Source: Phytohabitans flavus (lineage in GTDB: Bacteria > Actinomycetota > Actinomycetes > Mycobacteriales > Micromonosporaceae). Taken from it: a DNA stretch of 64,000 nucleotides. Numbering within the stretch: position 1 is the first letter of the stretch; each line of letters begins with the position of its first letter. The position numbers were made by a program, and so were the translations under genes. Of this stretch, positions 36,498 to 46,900 are shown one piece after another. The stretch lies in NCBI RefSeq assembly GCF_011764545.1, contig NZ_AP022870.1:9368001-9432000 (forward strand). Reading direction: 5' to 3'. Below the pieces are notes generated by a model, which was not told where the DNA came from, did not search any database, and was given only the letters and a program-made list of their open reading frames with translations.

Positions 36498-37454
36498 ATG
36501 AGCGGGAGCCGCGCGGCTACGGGTCCGGACCACGACGGCGGACGAGCGCCGAGCGACGGAGCGTGGGAGGCGCAGCTGAGCGAGCAGACGAGCGGCTGGG
36601 TGCCGGTGAACGATGTGGAGCGCGAGCTCCAGCAGGCGGTCGGCGACGGCGACATCCGTTCGGTGATGCGCATTCTCGCGGTGGCGCCGCTCGTGGTGCC
36701 CGGCTTCCGGGACGAGCCGGACGCCCAGCCTGGTCGGCAGCGGCTGCTGACCCGCGAGCGCGACGGCGTGCCGTACCTGCTGGTCTTCACCTCGCCGGAG
36801 GCCATGTACCGGTCGGTGCCGGCGGACGGCTGGCGGGCGACAACCCTCACCGAAGTTGTCTCCGGTACGCCCGACGGATGGGGGCTGGCGGTCAATCCGG
36901 TCACCCCGATCGGCGTGCTGGTCAAACCCGAGGACGTGCCGGAGCTGGTGCCCACGCAGCGGACGATGCGTGATTTCACCCCGGCCAACGAGGTGGAACG
37001 GCTGCTGCGCGACGCGCTCGTCGCCCCGGACGCCGAGGTGCTGCTCGACGTGCTCGTCACCGCCCAGGTGATGGTGCCGACGCAGGCGCTGGAGATGGAC
37101 GGTGTGCTGGTCGTGCCGGCCTTCACCTCGGTCGACCGCTACGAGGAGTGCCTCGGCGGGCGCGATCTGGACGTCCCGGTGGTGACGCTCGACTTCATCT
37201 CGGTACTGCGGCAGTGGCCGGGCGACGACCACCGGCTCGCGGTCAATCCCGGCTCGCCGATCGCCATCACGCTGCCGGGGGAGCGGGTGCGGCAGTTGGT
37301 GGCGTACGCGGAACTGTTGGTGCGGCGGCGCCTCGGCGGCGACCCGCCACCGCCACCCCCACCGCCGCCGGTATCGCCATTTGCAGACCTCGAGCCGCCA
37401 CCGATCCAGCTGCCCCCGGGCGGCATCGGCGGGGCGCTGCGAGGTGAGGGCTGA
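36498..37454 (+). CDS. SseB-family protein with tandem domains
   Basis: About 318 residues containing two copies of an SseB N-terminal-like domain. Copy 1 has 'NDVERELQQAVGDGDIRSVM', 'YLLVFTSPEAMYRSV' and 'GWGLAVNPVTPIGVLVKPED'; copy 2 has 'NEVERLLRDALVAPDAEVLL', 'VLVVPAFTSVDRYEECLGG' and 'HRLAVNPGSPIAITLPGE'. A proline-rich tail follows. GTG 36492, overlapping the previous stop, is an alternative start. SseB-like proteins often accompany ESX and toxin loci in actinobacteria; a chaperone role is only a guess. Confidence 0.78.
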   Translation: MSGSRAATGPDHDGGRAPSDGAWEAQLSEQTSGWVPVNDVERELQQAVGDGDIRSVMRILAVAPLVVPGFRDEPDAQPGRQRLLTRERDGVPYLLVFTSPEAMYRSVPADGWRATTLTEVVSGTPDGWGLAVNPVTPIGVLVKPEDVPELVPTQRTMRDFTPANEVERLLRDALVAPDAEVLLDVLVTAQVMVPTQALEMDGVLVVPAFTSVDRYEECLGGRDLDVPVVTLDFISVLRQWPGDDHRLAVNPGSPIAITLPGERVRQLVAYAELLVRRRLGGDPPPPPPPPPVSPFADLEPPPIQLPPGGIGGALRGEG

Positions 37455-37522
37455 TACCCGATCGATGCAAGGATCATCTATTGTCGGAGCAGGCCTAACG
37501 GGTCTAGGGGGAGGTGGGACGC

Positions 37523-37945
37523 ATGGAGCGACCGCAATGGTCGGCGATTCGCGGCGTGATTGACGACCTCCAGCAGACCATCGAAAACGCGGCACAGACA
37601 CGGCAGCAGATGATGGAGATCACCGGTACGGCTTGGTCCGACGACCGGATGATCAAGGCCGTGGTCGGCCCGCGCGGGCAGCTCGTGGAGCTGGAGATCG
37701 ACCCCCGCGTCTACCGCACGCCCAACTCCAAGGCACTGGCCGCGTCGATCCTCTCGACCGTTCGCGCGGCTGTCGAAGACGCCAACAAACAGACGAAGGA
37801 AATCATCGACAAAGTCATGCCCAAGGATCGTGGATTGGGCGTGATCGGAAAGACTGATTTCGACGTATTGATGGAAAGTCACGACGCCGACCTGTCGAAG
37901 GCGCTGAAGAAGAACGAGGAGGATGGCCGTGGGTTCCTTCCTTGA
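37523..37945 (+). CDS. YbaB/EbfC-family protein of an ESX locus
   Basis: A 140-residue protein with the YbaB fold: an N-terminal amphipathic helix ('IRGVIDDLQQTIENAAQTRQ'), a short sheet ('MIKAVVGPRGQLVELEIDPR') and a C-terminal helix ('LAASILSTVRAAVEDANKQT'). YbaB-like proteins occur in ESX loci, where EspL of mycobacteria is an example. A strong ribosome binding site (GGGGGAGG) precedes ATG 37523. The 3' end overlaps the next gene by 23 bp, implying coupled translation with a WXG100-like substrate. Confidence 0.8.
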   Translation: MERPQWSAIRGVIDDLQQTIENAAQTRQQMMEITGTAWSDDRMIKAVVGPRGQLVELEIDPRVYRTPNSKALAASILSTVRAAVEDANKQTKEIIDKVMPKDRGLGVIGKTDFDVLMESHDADLSKALKKNEEDGRGFLP

Positions 37946-38282
37946 CATCCAGGACGACCCCAACGAGGTGAGCGGCACCGGCGCGATCCTGCGCTCGATC
38001 GGGACCTCGTTCAAGGGCCAGGCGCAGGGCATCCTCGCCGAGATCAACGCGGTCAACGCCGAGCGCCCGTGGGGCGGCGACCAGTACGGGCAGGCGTTCG
38101 AGCAGACGTACAACGTCGTGCCCGAGGGAAGCGACATGCCGCTGCGCGACGCCGTCGACGACGGGCTCAGCCGTGCCGGCGACGGCCTGATCAAGCCCGC
38201 CGACAAGACGATCCTGGCCATGACCCAGTACCAGGGTGTCGACGAGGACAACCGCGCCGACATCAACCGGGCAAACCTTTAG
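37923..38282 (+). CDS. WXG100-like protein C
   Basis: A 119-residue helical protein with a W-x-G turn in 'NAERPWGGDQYGQAFEQTYN', preceded by a helix rich in small residues and followed by 'LRDAVDDGLSRAGDGLIKP'. There is no signal peptide. It overlaps the YbaB-like gene by 23 bp and precedes two uncharacterised genes that lead into the giant toxin gene, so it is a candidate partner for co-secretion of the giant protein (inference). Confidence 0.8.
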   Translation: MAVGSFLDIQDDPNEVSGTGAILRSIGTSFKGQAQGILAEINAVNAERPWGGDQYGQAFEQTYNVVPEGSDMPLRDAVDDGLSRAGDGLIKPADKTILAMTQYQGVDEDNRADINRANL

Positions 38283-38285
38283 TCG

Positions 38286-39200
38286 ATGGCCGACACCGTC
38301 GAGATCTATGTGAAGTACGCGGGACCGGGCCAGGAGCTCGCCCACCGGGTGGCGGAGGCGCTCGACCTGCGGGGGTACTTCTACAACGGGCGAAGCTACG
38401 TGCTGCCCGCAGACGCCCAGCCCTGGGTCGGCGTCGACGGCTGGGCGCATCTCAACCTCACGCTCACCGACCTCGGGCGGGACGGTGATCCGGGCCTGTC
38501 GGCGGATACGGCGTACGAGCCGTACGAGTTCGTGGTCAGCGTTGAGTTTCGCGGGCCGCGGGAGCGCCTCGGCCGGGCCGTCTTCGACCGGCTCACCACG
38601 CTCCAGCTGCCGATGGCGTACGGGGACGACAGTGACGTCTTCGCCGACTTCCTGCCGGGGCGGGGCGTGCGCGAGTTCTCGCCCGGCACCTCGGCGGAGG
38701 AGGACGGCCGTCCACTCTGGCGCGAGCCGGCGCTCAGCGCGGCCCGTTCACCGGCACCGGTTTGGCGGGTGAGCCCCGGCGCGGTCACGGTCTGCGAGAC
38801 CGACGGGCTGCTCCAGTTCGTGCCGGTGTTCGACAGGCGGTGGCTGCGCCCGGTCGCCTCGGTCCGGACCTCGGCCGACGCGGTCGACATCGGACTGTTG
38901 CTGGCCGCCGCGCTCGGCACCGCCGACCGGCCCGGGCGCGACGAGCACGACGAGGTGATGGCCCGGCTCGCCGGCGCGGTCCGGCTGCCGGTCGAGGAGT
39001 TCCTGCTCCGTACGGTGTCGTTCGACGTGCGGGTGGTGGGCGAGGAGGTGCTCGGCAGCGCGCACGCCGCCCGCCGGGACGGTGCGCCTGGTGAGGTCGA
39101 GGAGCTGACCGGGCGTACGCCGGTGGCGGCCGGCCCGGAGCCGCTCGGCGCGCTGGTGCTCGATCTTGTCGTGGCGCTGCGGGCGCGCGTGCCGGCGTGA
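38286..39200 (+). CDS. Uncharacterised T7SS-locus protein
   Basis: 304 residues, no signal peptide or membrane segment. It starts 'MADTVEIYVKYAGPGQELAH' with a predicted alpha/beta domain ('VAEALDLRGYFYNGRSYVLP'), then a long mixed region and a helical C-terminus. No family recognised. It lies 3 bp after the WXG100-like gene and 21 bp before the next gene, so it belongs to the operon that ends in the giant toxin gene. Candidates include secretion chaperone or immunity for a giant-protein module lacking a nested partner; neither is shown. Confidence 0.7.
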   Translation: MADTVEIYVKYAGPGQELAHRVAEALDLRGYFYNGRSYVLPADAQPWVGVDGWAHLNLTLTDLGRDGDPGLSADTAYEPYEFVVSVEFRGPRERLGRAVFDRLTTLQLPMAYGDDSDVFADFLPGRGVREFSPGTSAEEDGRPLWREPALSAARSPAPVWRVSPGAVTVCETDGLLQFVPVFDRRWLRPVASVRTSADAVDIGLLLAAALGTADRPGRDEHDEVMARLAGAVRLPVEEFLLRTVSFDVRVVGEEVLGSAHAARRDGAPGEVEELTGRTPVAAGPEPLGALVLDLVVALRARVPA

Positions 39201-39221
39201 CGGTGAACGGGGGAGAGACGG

Positions 39222-39890
39222 GTGGACTGGGATCGGGTGGTCGCGGCCCTGGAGCGGCATGCGCTGGCGCCCGGGGACGCTGTCGGCAAGCGGCGCGAGT
39301 GGGAGCACGTGCTGACGTTCACGGTCGACGACTACGGGTACGAGGCGCGCCCGGCTGACTGGCTGATCGGTCAGGCGGCGTGGGTGGACGCCGCGGTGCG
39401 CGTGGTCGCGGACCGGTTCATGGACAACTTCGCCATCACGTATGGGCTGCTCTTCACCGGCGACCAGGACCTGTTCCTCAATGACCCGGCGGCGATCCGC
39501 GAGCTCGGCCGGGGACTTGGTGCCGAGGTGGACCCGCTGGCGTATGCAGAGGTGCTGGCCGAGCTGTACTCGGGCGAGCACATCGACAGGTCCACGGTGC
39601 TGCCATTCTCCGCGACCGGCGGCCACCGGGCCGGCGCGCTCGTCCGCGACCGCGCTCAGTTCGCCGCCGAGTACGAGTGGGTCGACCCGGCCCTGGTCTC
39701 GGCGCCGGCGGTCCGTGGCGATGGCGGCGGGGTCGAGCTGGAGTTCTGCTCCGTGCACTACTTCCTGACCGAGACCAAGTCCGCTGTGGACGTTCTCCAG
39801 TGGACGGTCGTCGGCGGTGGTGGGCGACCGGCGTCCTGGGTGCGCCGTTACCTGGCCCGAGGTGTCGAGCGCCCGTACCGGGTCGGCTGA
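39222..39890 (+). CDS. Uncharacterised protein immediately upstream of the giant effector
   Basis: 222 residues, cytosolic. The sequence alternates helices and strands ('VVAALERHALAPGDAVGKRR', 'ITYGLLFTGDQDLFLNDPAA', 'SVHYFLTETKSAVDVLQWTV'). No domain recognised. It starts with GTG after GGGGGAGAG and ends 20 bp before the giant gene, so it is probably co-translated with it. By position it could be a dedicated chaperone or an immunity protein. Confidence 0.7.
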   Translation: MDWDRVVAALERHALAPGDAVGKRREWEHVLTFTVDDYGYEARPADWLIGQAAWVDAAVRVVADRFMDNFAITYGLLFTGDQDLFLNDPAAIRELGRGLGAEVDPLAYAEVLAELYSGEHIDRSTVLPFSATGGHRAGALVRDRAQFAAEYEWVDPALVSAPAVRGDGGGVELEFCSVHYFLTETKSAVDVLQWTVVGGGGRPASWVRRYLARGVERPYRVG

Positions 39891-39910
39891 GCCTGCCGGG
39901 GGAGGGCCAG

Positions 39911-40910
39911 ATGTCCGGAAACGTCGCGGAGGACGCCGCCGATGCCGCGCTGGAAGCCGTGCGGCAATGCTTCATCCAGATCAACGAGTGGATTCCGGTC
40001 CTCGGCGACTTCCTCGAGATGATCACGCAGTGGCCTGAGGCTCGCCACGATCGTCTCTTCGACCTCTCGGACTCGTACCAGTCGGCCGCTGAGCTGTACG
40101 CCGACCACCTCGAAGAGATCCAGGAGTACATCCGGGACCTCTCGGTGTGGCAGGGCGACGGCGCCGCCCAGCTCGTGCGCGAGAGCCTCCAGGGCTACAT
40201 GGACGAGACGGCGAGCATGGGCGAGGCGCTCGGCTCGATGCAGCAGCTCGTCCACGGCAAGGCGCTCGAGATCGAGACCATGAAGTGGATGGCCGTCATC
40301 ACGCTCGTGATGATGGCGATCGCGCTGATCCAGGCGATCCTCACGATCTGGACCGGCATCGGGGGCGTGGCGGGTCTGGCGGCGATCGCGGCCGGCCGCC
40401 AGACCATCTACACCATCGCCCGGGAGCTGCTGCGCAAGCTGTGGCAGGAGACCATCAAGGCGGGCATCCGGCGCTTCATCCAAAGTGGAATCAAGGGCGT
40501 CGGTGCGGCCGCCCTGCGCGGCGGCCTCGCGTACGCCGGCTTCATGGGCGCCATGAAGGGCGGGATCATGCTGATCCAGGCCCTTGAGGGACACGACCCG
40601 TTTACCGAAGGGTGGGCCGGCCGGTTCGGCATGGAGCTGGTGGACAGCTTCATCGCGGGTGCGATCGGTGGCCCGCTGATGTTCGGCATCCACAGCCGGG
40701 TCACCGAGGCCGTGGCGTTCGGCCTGGGGCAGGTCGGCGACAACGTCCTCCAGATCGGCCGCGACCGCCTCATCGACCAGATGGGCCTTACGGAGTGGGC
40801 CCAGCGCAACGGCGTCTACAGTGGAATGACGCTCGACAACCTGTGGGAGTCGGTCACGCCGGCCGCGCTCCTCGGCGAGATCCTGAGCGAGCCGGGTGGG
40901 CGCCACCGGC
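39911..40910 (+). other. WXG100-like, membrane-associated N-terminal export domain of the giant effector
   Basis: The first 330 or so residues form the actinobacterial WXG100-like domain seen at the start of long ESX-exported toxins (CpnT-like N-termini are comparable). A helical region with a W-Q-G turn ('DLSVWQGDGAAQLVRE', Trp at about residue 80) is followed by a strong hydrophobic helix ('MAVITLVMMAIALIQAILTI') and further apolar, glycine-rich helices ('RGGLAYAGFMGAMKGGIMLI'). This directs the protein to the T7SS and possibly into membranes. Confidence 0.75.
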
Positions 40911-43900
40911 CGGACATCGTGACGCCGGCGCTCCAGCAGGGCGCGGGCCAGCTCTTCGGCGGCCAGCAGGGCAGCGGCGCGCCGGCCAACCTGGGGCAGG
41001 GCAGCAACCTCGGCAGCCAGACCGGCCTGCCGAGTGGGCTGCTCGGCCAGACCGGTGCCACCGGTGCCACCGGCGCCACCGGCGCCACCGGGGCGACCGG
41101 GGCGACCGGGGCGACCGGGGCGACCGGCTCGCAGGGTTCGTCGTCGAGTTCGGGTCGCGGCGGCTCGTCGTCGTCTTCCTCCTCCTCCTCGTCCTCGTCC
41201 GGTGGCCAGCAGGGCTCGTCGTCCTCCGGTGGCCAGCAGGGTGGCTCGTCGTCTTCCTCGGGCGGGCAGAGTGGGGACTCGACCACGGCCGCGCCGCCCG
41301 CCGCTGGCGACGGGACGCCGCAGACGGGCACGCCGGGTGACGGCCAGACCGCCGACGGGTCCACGGCCGATGGGACGCCGCAGGGTGGGCAGCCTCCGCC
41401 CGGCACCCAGGTCCCGGCCACCCCGGACGCCGGGACGCCAGCGACGCCTGATGCGGGAACGCCGGCCACGCCGGACGCCTCCACCTCGGCGACGCCTGAT
41501 GCGGGAACGCCTGGCTCGCCCGATGCGGGAACGCCTGGCTCGCCCGATGCCGGAACCCCGGCCACGCCGGACGCTGGGACGCCGGCGACGCCTGATGCTG
41601 GGACGCCTGGCTCGCCTGATGCTGGGACGCCGGCCACGCCCGATGCCGGAAGCCCAGCCACGCCTGATGCGGGGACTCCGGGTTCGGCTGACGGGGGAAC
41701 GACGGCAACGCCGGACGCCTCCACCTCGGCGACGCCTGATGCGGGGACGCCTGGCTCGCCTGATGCTGGGACGTCGGGCTCGCCTGATGGGGGTCGGGCG
41801 CCACTCCCGATAGCGGGACGTCCGCCACGCCCGATGCGGGGTCGCCGGCTACGCCTGACGCTGGCACGGGGGATGCGGGAACGCGTTCCTCGACGTCCGG
41901 GCCGACTGCTGACGGCTCCACGATCCCGGACAGTTCCACTTCGGATGGCTCCACTCCGGACGTCGCCACGCCCGATGCCACAGGCACGCCCGACGCGACC
42001 GGCGATGGTACGCCGCAGGCGGACGGGTCGACGTCCACAGCGGACGGTTCGACGACCGGCGACGGCAGCACGAGCACGGCTGACCCCTCCGCGGGTTCCG
42101 GTCAGCCCGACGGCAGCACGTCTGACGGTGGCGGCGCGGCGGCCGCCCCACCCGTGATCCAGACCGACGGCGCCTCGTCCGGCCGCGCCGACGGTGCCTC
42201 GGGTCGTGCCGACGGCGCCGGACGCCAGGACGGTGCCCAGCCTGCCGGCGACGGTGCTCCCGCGCGCGAGAAGCCCAAGTGGTACGAGTGGCGCAAGCGC
42301 ATCGAGCAGCAGGTCAGCGCGGACTACGCGCGCGGTGTGGGCGAGATGTTCACCTCGCGGTCGGGCGGCAACGGCACGGGCCGGGACGCCCCGCTGCTGA
42401 CGCCCGACATGGTGCAGCACGCGCTGAGCACGCCCCCGGAGAGCCTCGGCGACTACGGGCGGCGGCTTCAGTCGTACCTGGCGGACCACTTCACGAACGT
42501 CGACAGCAACGGCAACCGCACCCCGATGAGCCAGGCGGACATCGCGAGCCGGCTTGGCGAGCTGCGCGCCGGCACGCTGGCGCCGCCGCTGAACCCGACA
42601 ACCGGTTCGCCCACGGCTGGATCCCCGGTCCCCGGCTCGCCGGCCTCGCCTCAGCCCACACCGGCCTCGCCTCAGCCCACACCGGCCTCGCCTCAGCCCA
42701 CACCGGCCTCGCCTCAGCCCACACCGGCCTCGCCTCAGCCCACACCCCCCTCGCCTCAGCCCACGCCCGCCGCAGTCGGACCGCAGACGCCGTCCGGTGC
42801 GCGGGCGCCGGACTCCACGCTCGCGCCGCCCGACCCCGGCACGGACACACCAACGCCAGACGGGCCGCGCGGTCCGGACGGCGCCGGCCGGACCCCGGAC
42901 GGTGCCACACCGGACGGATCCCGGACCGGAGATGGCCCGCGCACACCGACCAGCGACGGCCCCCGCCCGGACGGCAGCACGCCCGACGGCTCACGGCCGG
43001 ATGGATCCACACCGGACGGTTCGCGTCCGGATGCCGCCACGCCGGACGGCAGCAGGCCTGATGGGTCGCGTGCGGACGGGGCGACGCCGGATGGGGCGCG
43101 CGACCGGGACGGAACCGCGACGCCGACCACCGATGGCGCGCGGCCGGATGGGTCCACACCGGACGGTTCGCGTCCGGATGCCGCCATGCCCGATGGCGGT
43201 AGGCCCGACGCCAGCACGCCCGATGGCGGCAGGCCTGATGGGTCGCGTGCGGACGGGGCGACGCCGGATGGGGCGCGCGACCGGGACGGGACGGCGACGC
43301 CGACCGTCGATGGGGCGCGGCCGGATGGGTCCACACCGGACGGTTCGCGTCCGGATGCGGCCACGCCCAATGGCAGCACGCCCGATGGCTCGCGTCCGGA
43401 TGCGGGCACGCCCGACGGCGGCAGGCCCGACGCCAGCACGGCCGACGGGTCACGTGCGGATGGGTCTATGCCGGATGGCAGTAGTCCGGATGGGCCGCCA
43501 CCGCCGGATGGGGGTGACGGGGACAGCGTCATCGAGCCGGAGTTGGTGCCGACCGCCAACTTCTCGCCGGACGTCACGCGGACCGGTGCCGACCTGCCGC
43601 GCCAGGTCAACGAGCTTGTCGACCGGGCGCGGGACAGGCTGCTCGCCCGCTACTCGCCGGAGGCGGTGGCTACCCGACTCGCCGACCTGGAGAACATCCG
43701 CCAGCTCGCCAACCGCCTCCAGGCCAGCGCCGACGCCGCGCGCGCCACCGGGCAGATGGGCGACATGGTCCAGCAGGTGCGCGACCTGAGCCGGGCGGTG
43801 AACTCGTACGCGGACACGTACCGCGACTGGCGCGACTTCGACCGGGGTGGCCGGCCGGCCGACCCGGGCTGGCGCGACCTCGACGGCGTCGACCCGCTCA

Positions 43901-46900
43901 ACTCGGTCGAGATGGCCAACCGGGCGGCCAGCATCGACCCCGCTACCGGGCGGTTCGACCCGATCTCGCAGGCGATCGCCATCGCGAAGATCGGCGACGT
44001 GATGGGGCCGGAGTTCGAGGCGCACGCCACCCGGCTCTTCGAGCGCACGGTGCCGATGGACGTAGCCTCGCTGCACAGGATCCTGCCACCCAGCGCGGTC
44101 ACGCAGACCTTGCTCGACCAGGTCACCGTGCAGCAGCCGCGCGGGTTCTACGACCCCCGGCTCGGCGCGATGTTCATCAACCCCACGACCTCGTCGGGCG
44201 ACCCGCGCTCGCTCAGCGCCATCGCCACGACGATGGTGCACGAGGGGATGCACGCGGTGCAGCCCAACAACGCGATGCTCAGGGACATGGTCGAGGACCA
44301 TGTGCACCCCGACGCGCGGCAGGACGTGTACCGCCAGCTTCGGCTGGAGCGGGAGTTCCAGGCCTTCACCGTGCAGCAGGAGTTTCTGCACGGGCTGGCG
44401 GGCCACCGCTCGCCCGATCCCAGCGGCGACCCGCGCATCCCCAACTCGGACGGGTACCGCGAACTCGCCGCCCTCACCCCGGACGAGCTGCGGGCCGAGG
44501 TGATGCGCCGGTACAACATTCCGGCGAGTTCCATCCCGGACGGCGTGCTCACCACCGACCCGGACACGATCATCGGCCAGGCGCGTACGGCGATTGCCGA
44601 GTCGACGCACCCCGACCCGGCGCAGCGCCAGGAGGGCGGCCTGGTCGGACCGCTCACCCAGCACGTGGCCGACACGCATGGCATCGACCTCGACGCCCTG
44701 CGGCAGCGCCAGACGCAGACGAGCTTCCCCGACCTGAACGGCCCCGGCACCCCGTCTGGCCAGCCCGGACCGGGGCAACCATCGGGCACAAGCCCGCAAC
44801 CCGGTCCCGATCCGGTGGCGCAGCCCGACGCCTCCCAGCAGGACGGAATCGGCACACGAGAGGCCGAGCAGGGATCGCCGCCGGACCCGGACGACCCGTA
44901 CCGCCACGACGTGCCGCCGGAGCACTTCGACGGCGTGGATCCGGAGCAGCGCGGCCCGCTGGGCGACAAGTACCAGGAGGGCGTGACCGACGCGCACGAC
45001 GGGACGGACGAGGGCTTCGATCCCAAGGAGCGCGACTTCGCCAACCAGCGGGCCGACGAGGGGCGGCATGTCACGCGCACTCCGCGGCACCCCGAGTTCA
45101 ACAACGGCTACAAGTCGATGGAGGCGCTGGAGCGCACCGGCCCGGAGGACCCCGGTACGGCGGTCGAGTACAAGAGCGTGGGCAGGGACAGCCGCGCGGC
45201 GGTGGACAGCCAGCTGACCCGCGCCTTGGACAAGTTCGACCCACAGCCGGACCAGAGCCGGCTGGAGGGCGACGTCGCCCTCGACGGCCGGAACGCCGAG
45301 AACAAGGATCCCGACCAGCCGGACGGCCTCTCCTACGAGCACGCGGTGAACTCGCTGAAGGCGCGCTTCGGCCGGATGCTGAGCGATCCCAACGAGACCC
45401 GGCTGGACCAGGTCGGCAAGATCGAGATCTACCTCGGCGACGGCAGCCGCGTCGTGTACCACGACGGCCGGATCACGCACGAGACCGACGCCGGCACGAC
45501 CGTGGTGGGCGAGTGGGACGCCACGGCAGGGCGGTTCGTCTCCCCGACGCCGGATGGCGGCGGGCCGACCCCACCGGCGCCCGGCACGCCAGGCGCCGCC
45601 ACCACGCCCCGGCAGGCGCCGCCACCACGCCGCCGGCAGGCGACGCCACCACGCCGCCGGCAGGCGACGCCACCACGCCGCCGGCGGGCGACGGGACCCG
45701 GTCCGACGGCGGGACCCGGTCCGAGGATGGGACGCGCGCCGAGGACGGGACGCGGGGTGACGACGGAACGCGAAGCGAGGACGGGACGCGGGACCAGGAC
45801 GGGTCCACGCCCGACGAGCTTGAGCTGGAGCAGGACGGCGGCACCCCCGACGCACAGGACGGCACCCCCGACGCACGGACCATCGAGCAGCGGTACGTCG
45901 ACGCGCTTACATCGGACCAGCGGCAGACGATGGAGGCGGCTCTCACGGCCGCCAGGCCCGTCGCCGAGCAGATGCGCAGCGACCTCAAGCAGGTGGCGGA
46001 TGCACTGGCCGCCGAGTTCGGCGACGGGTCCGTGCGGGTCGAGGGCGACGGCAAGAAGGACGTCAAGAAGCTCGCCTCGCTGGCCCGGAAGTACCTCATC
46101 GAGGGCCGCCGCGAGGGCAGCTTCGGCGACTTCATGGCAGACGTCAACGACCTCGCCCGCTTTTCGCTGTCGGTGCTCGACGGACCGCGGTACACCGAGA
46201 TCGTCCAGGCCGCGCTCGCGCGGCTCCAGGCCGAGCCGTACAACTACAGGTACGACCCAGCGGACGACAAGAGCTTCTGGCGGCCGGGCAACCGCTTCCT
46301 GGGGCGCAACATCACGCTGCTTTCGCCGGATGGGCACAAGATCGAGCTCCAGTTCCCGACCGGCGAGTCGTTCGCCGTCGGCGACACGACCCACGGGGAC
46401 TACGAGATCTTCCGGCTGGAGGGCAGGGACCCGGTCACCGGGCAGGAGTTCCCGGTGCACGAGCGGGCCCAGGCGTTCCTGCGCATCCTCCGGGCCAACC
46501 AGGGGGTCACGGAACCGGTCCCCGGCGGGGTCGACCCGGCCCAGTCCAAGAACACCAGCTTCGCGAAGTGGATCGCGAGCCGGCCCCAGCAATGGGCCGA
46601 GTACCAGCAGTGGCTCGCCGACCAGGGCCGCACGTTCGAGGACGAGGTGCGGCAGCATGGGCTGACCCGGGCCGACTTCCCGATCGACCCGAAGCTGATC
46701 CCGGCCGACCCGGCGGTGCCGGAGAAGGGCAAGCTCGATGAGCGAACGCTTCACCTACTACGTTCTCTACCGCCGGGACCTGACCACACCGGTGGGCCTG
46801 CTGGCGGAGGGACAGGCGGACCCGGCACTGCCCCATCGGGTAGTGGGGTGGGATCACCAGGACGCGGACTGGACGGAAGCACAGGCCTCCCTGGGCGCGA

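Noticed and set aside
41400..43510. CRISPR-like array
   Set aside because: The repeats are short, in frame, without unique spacers of constant length, and encode low-complexity linker sequence.
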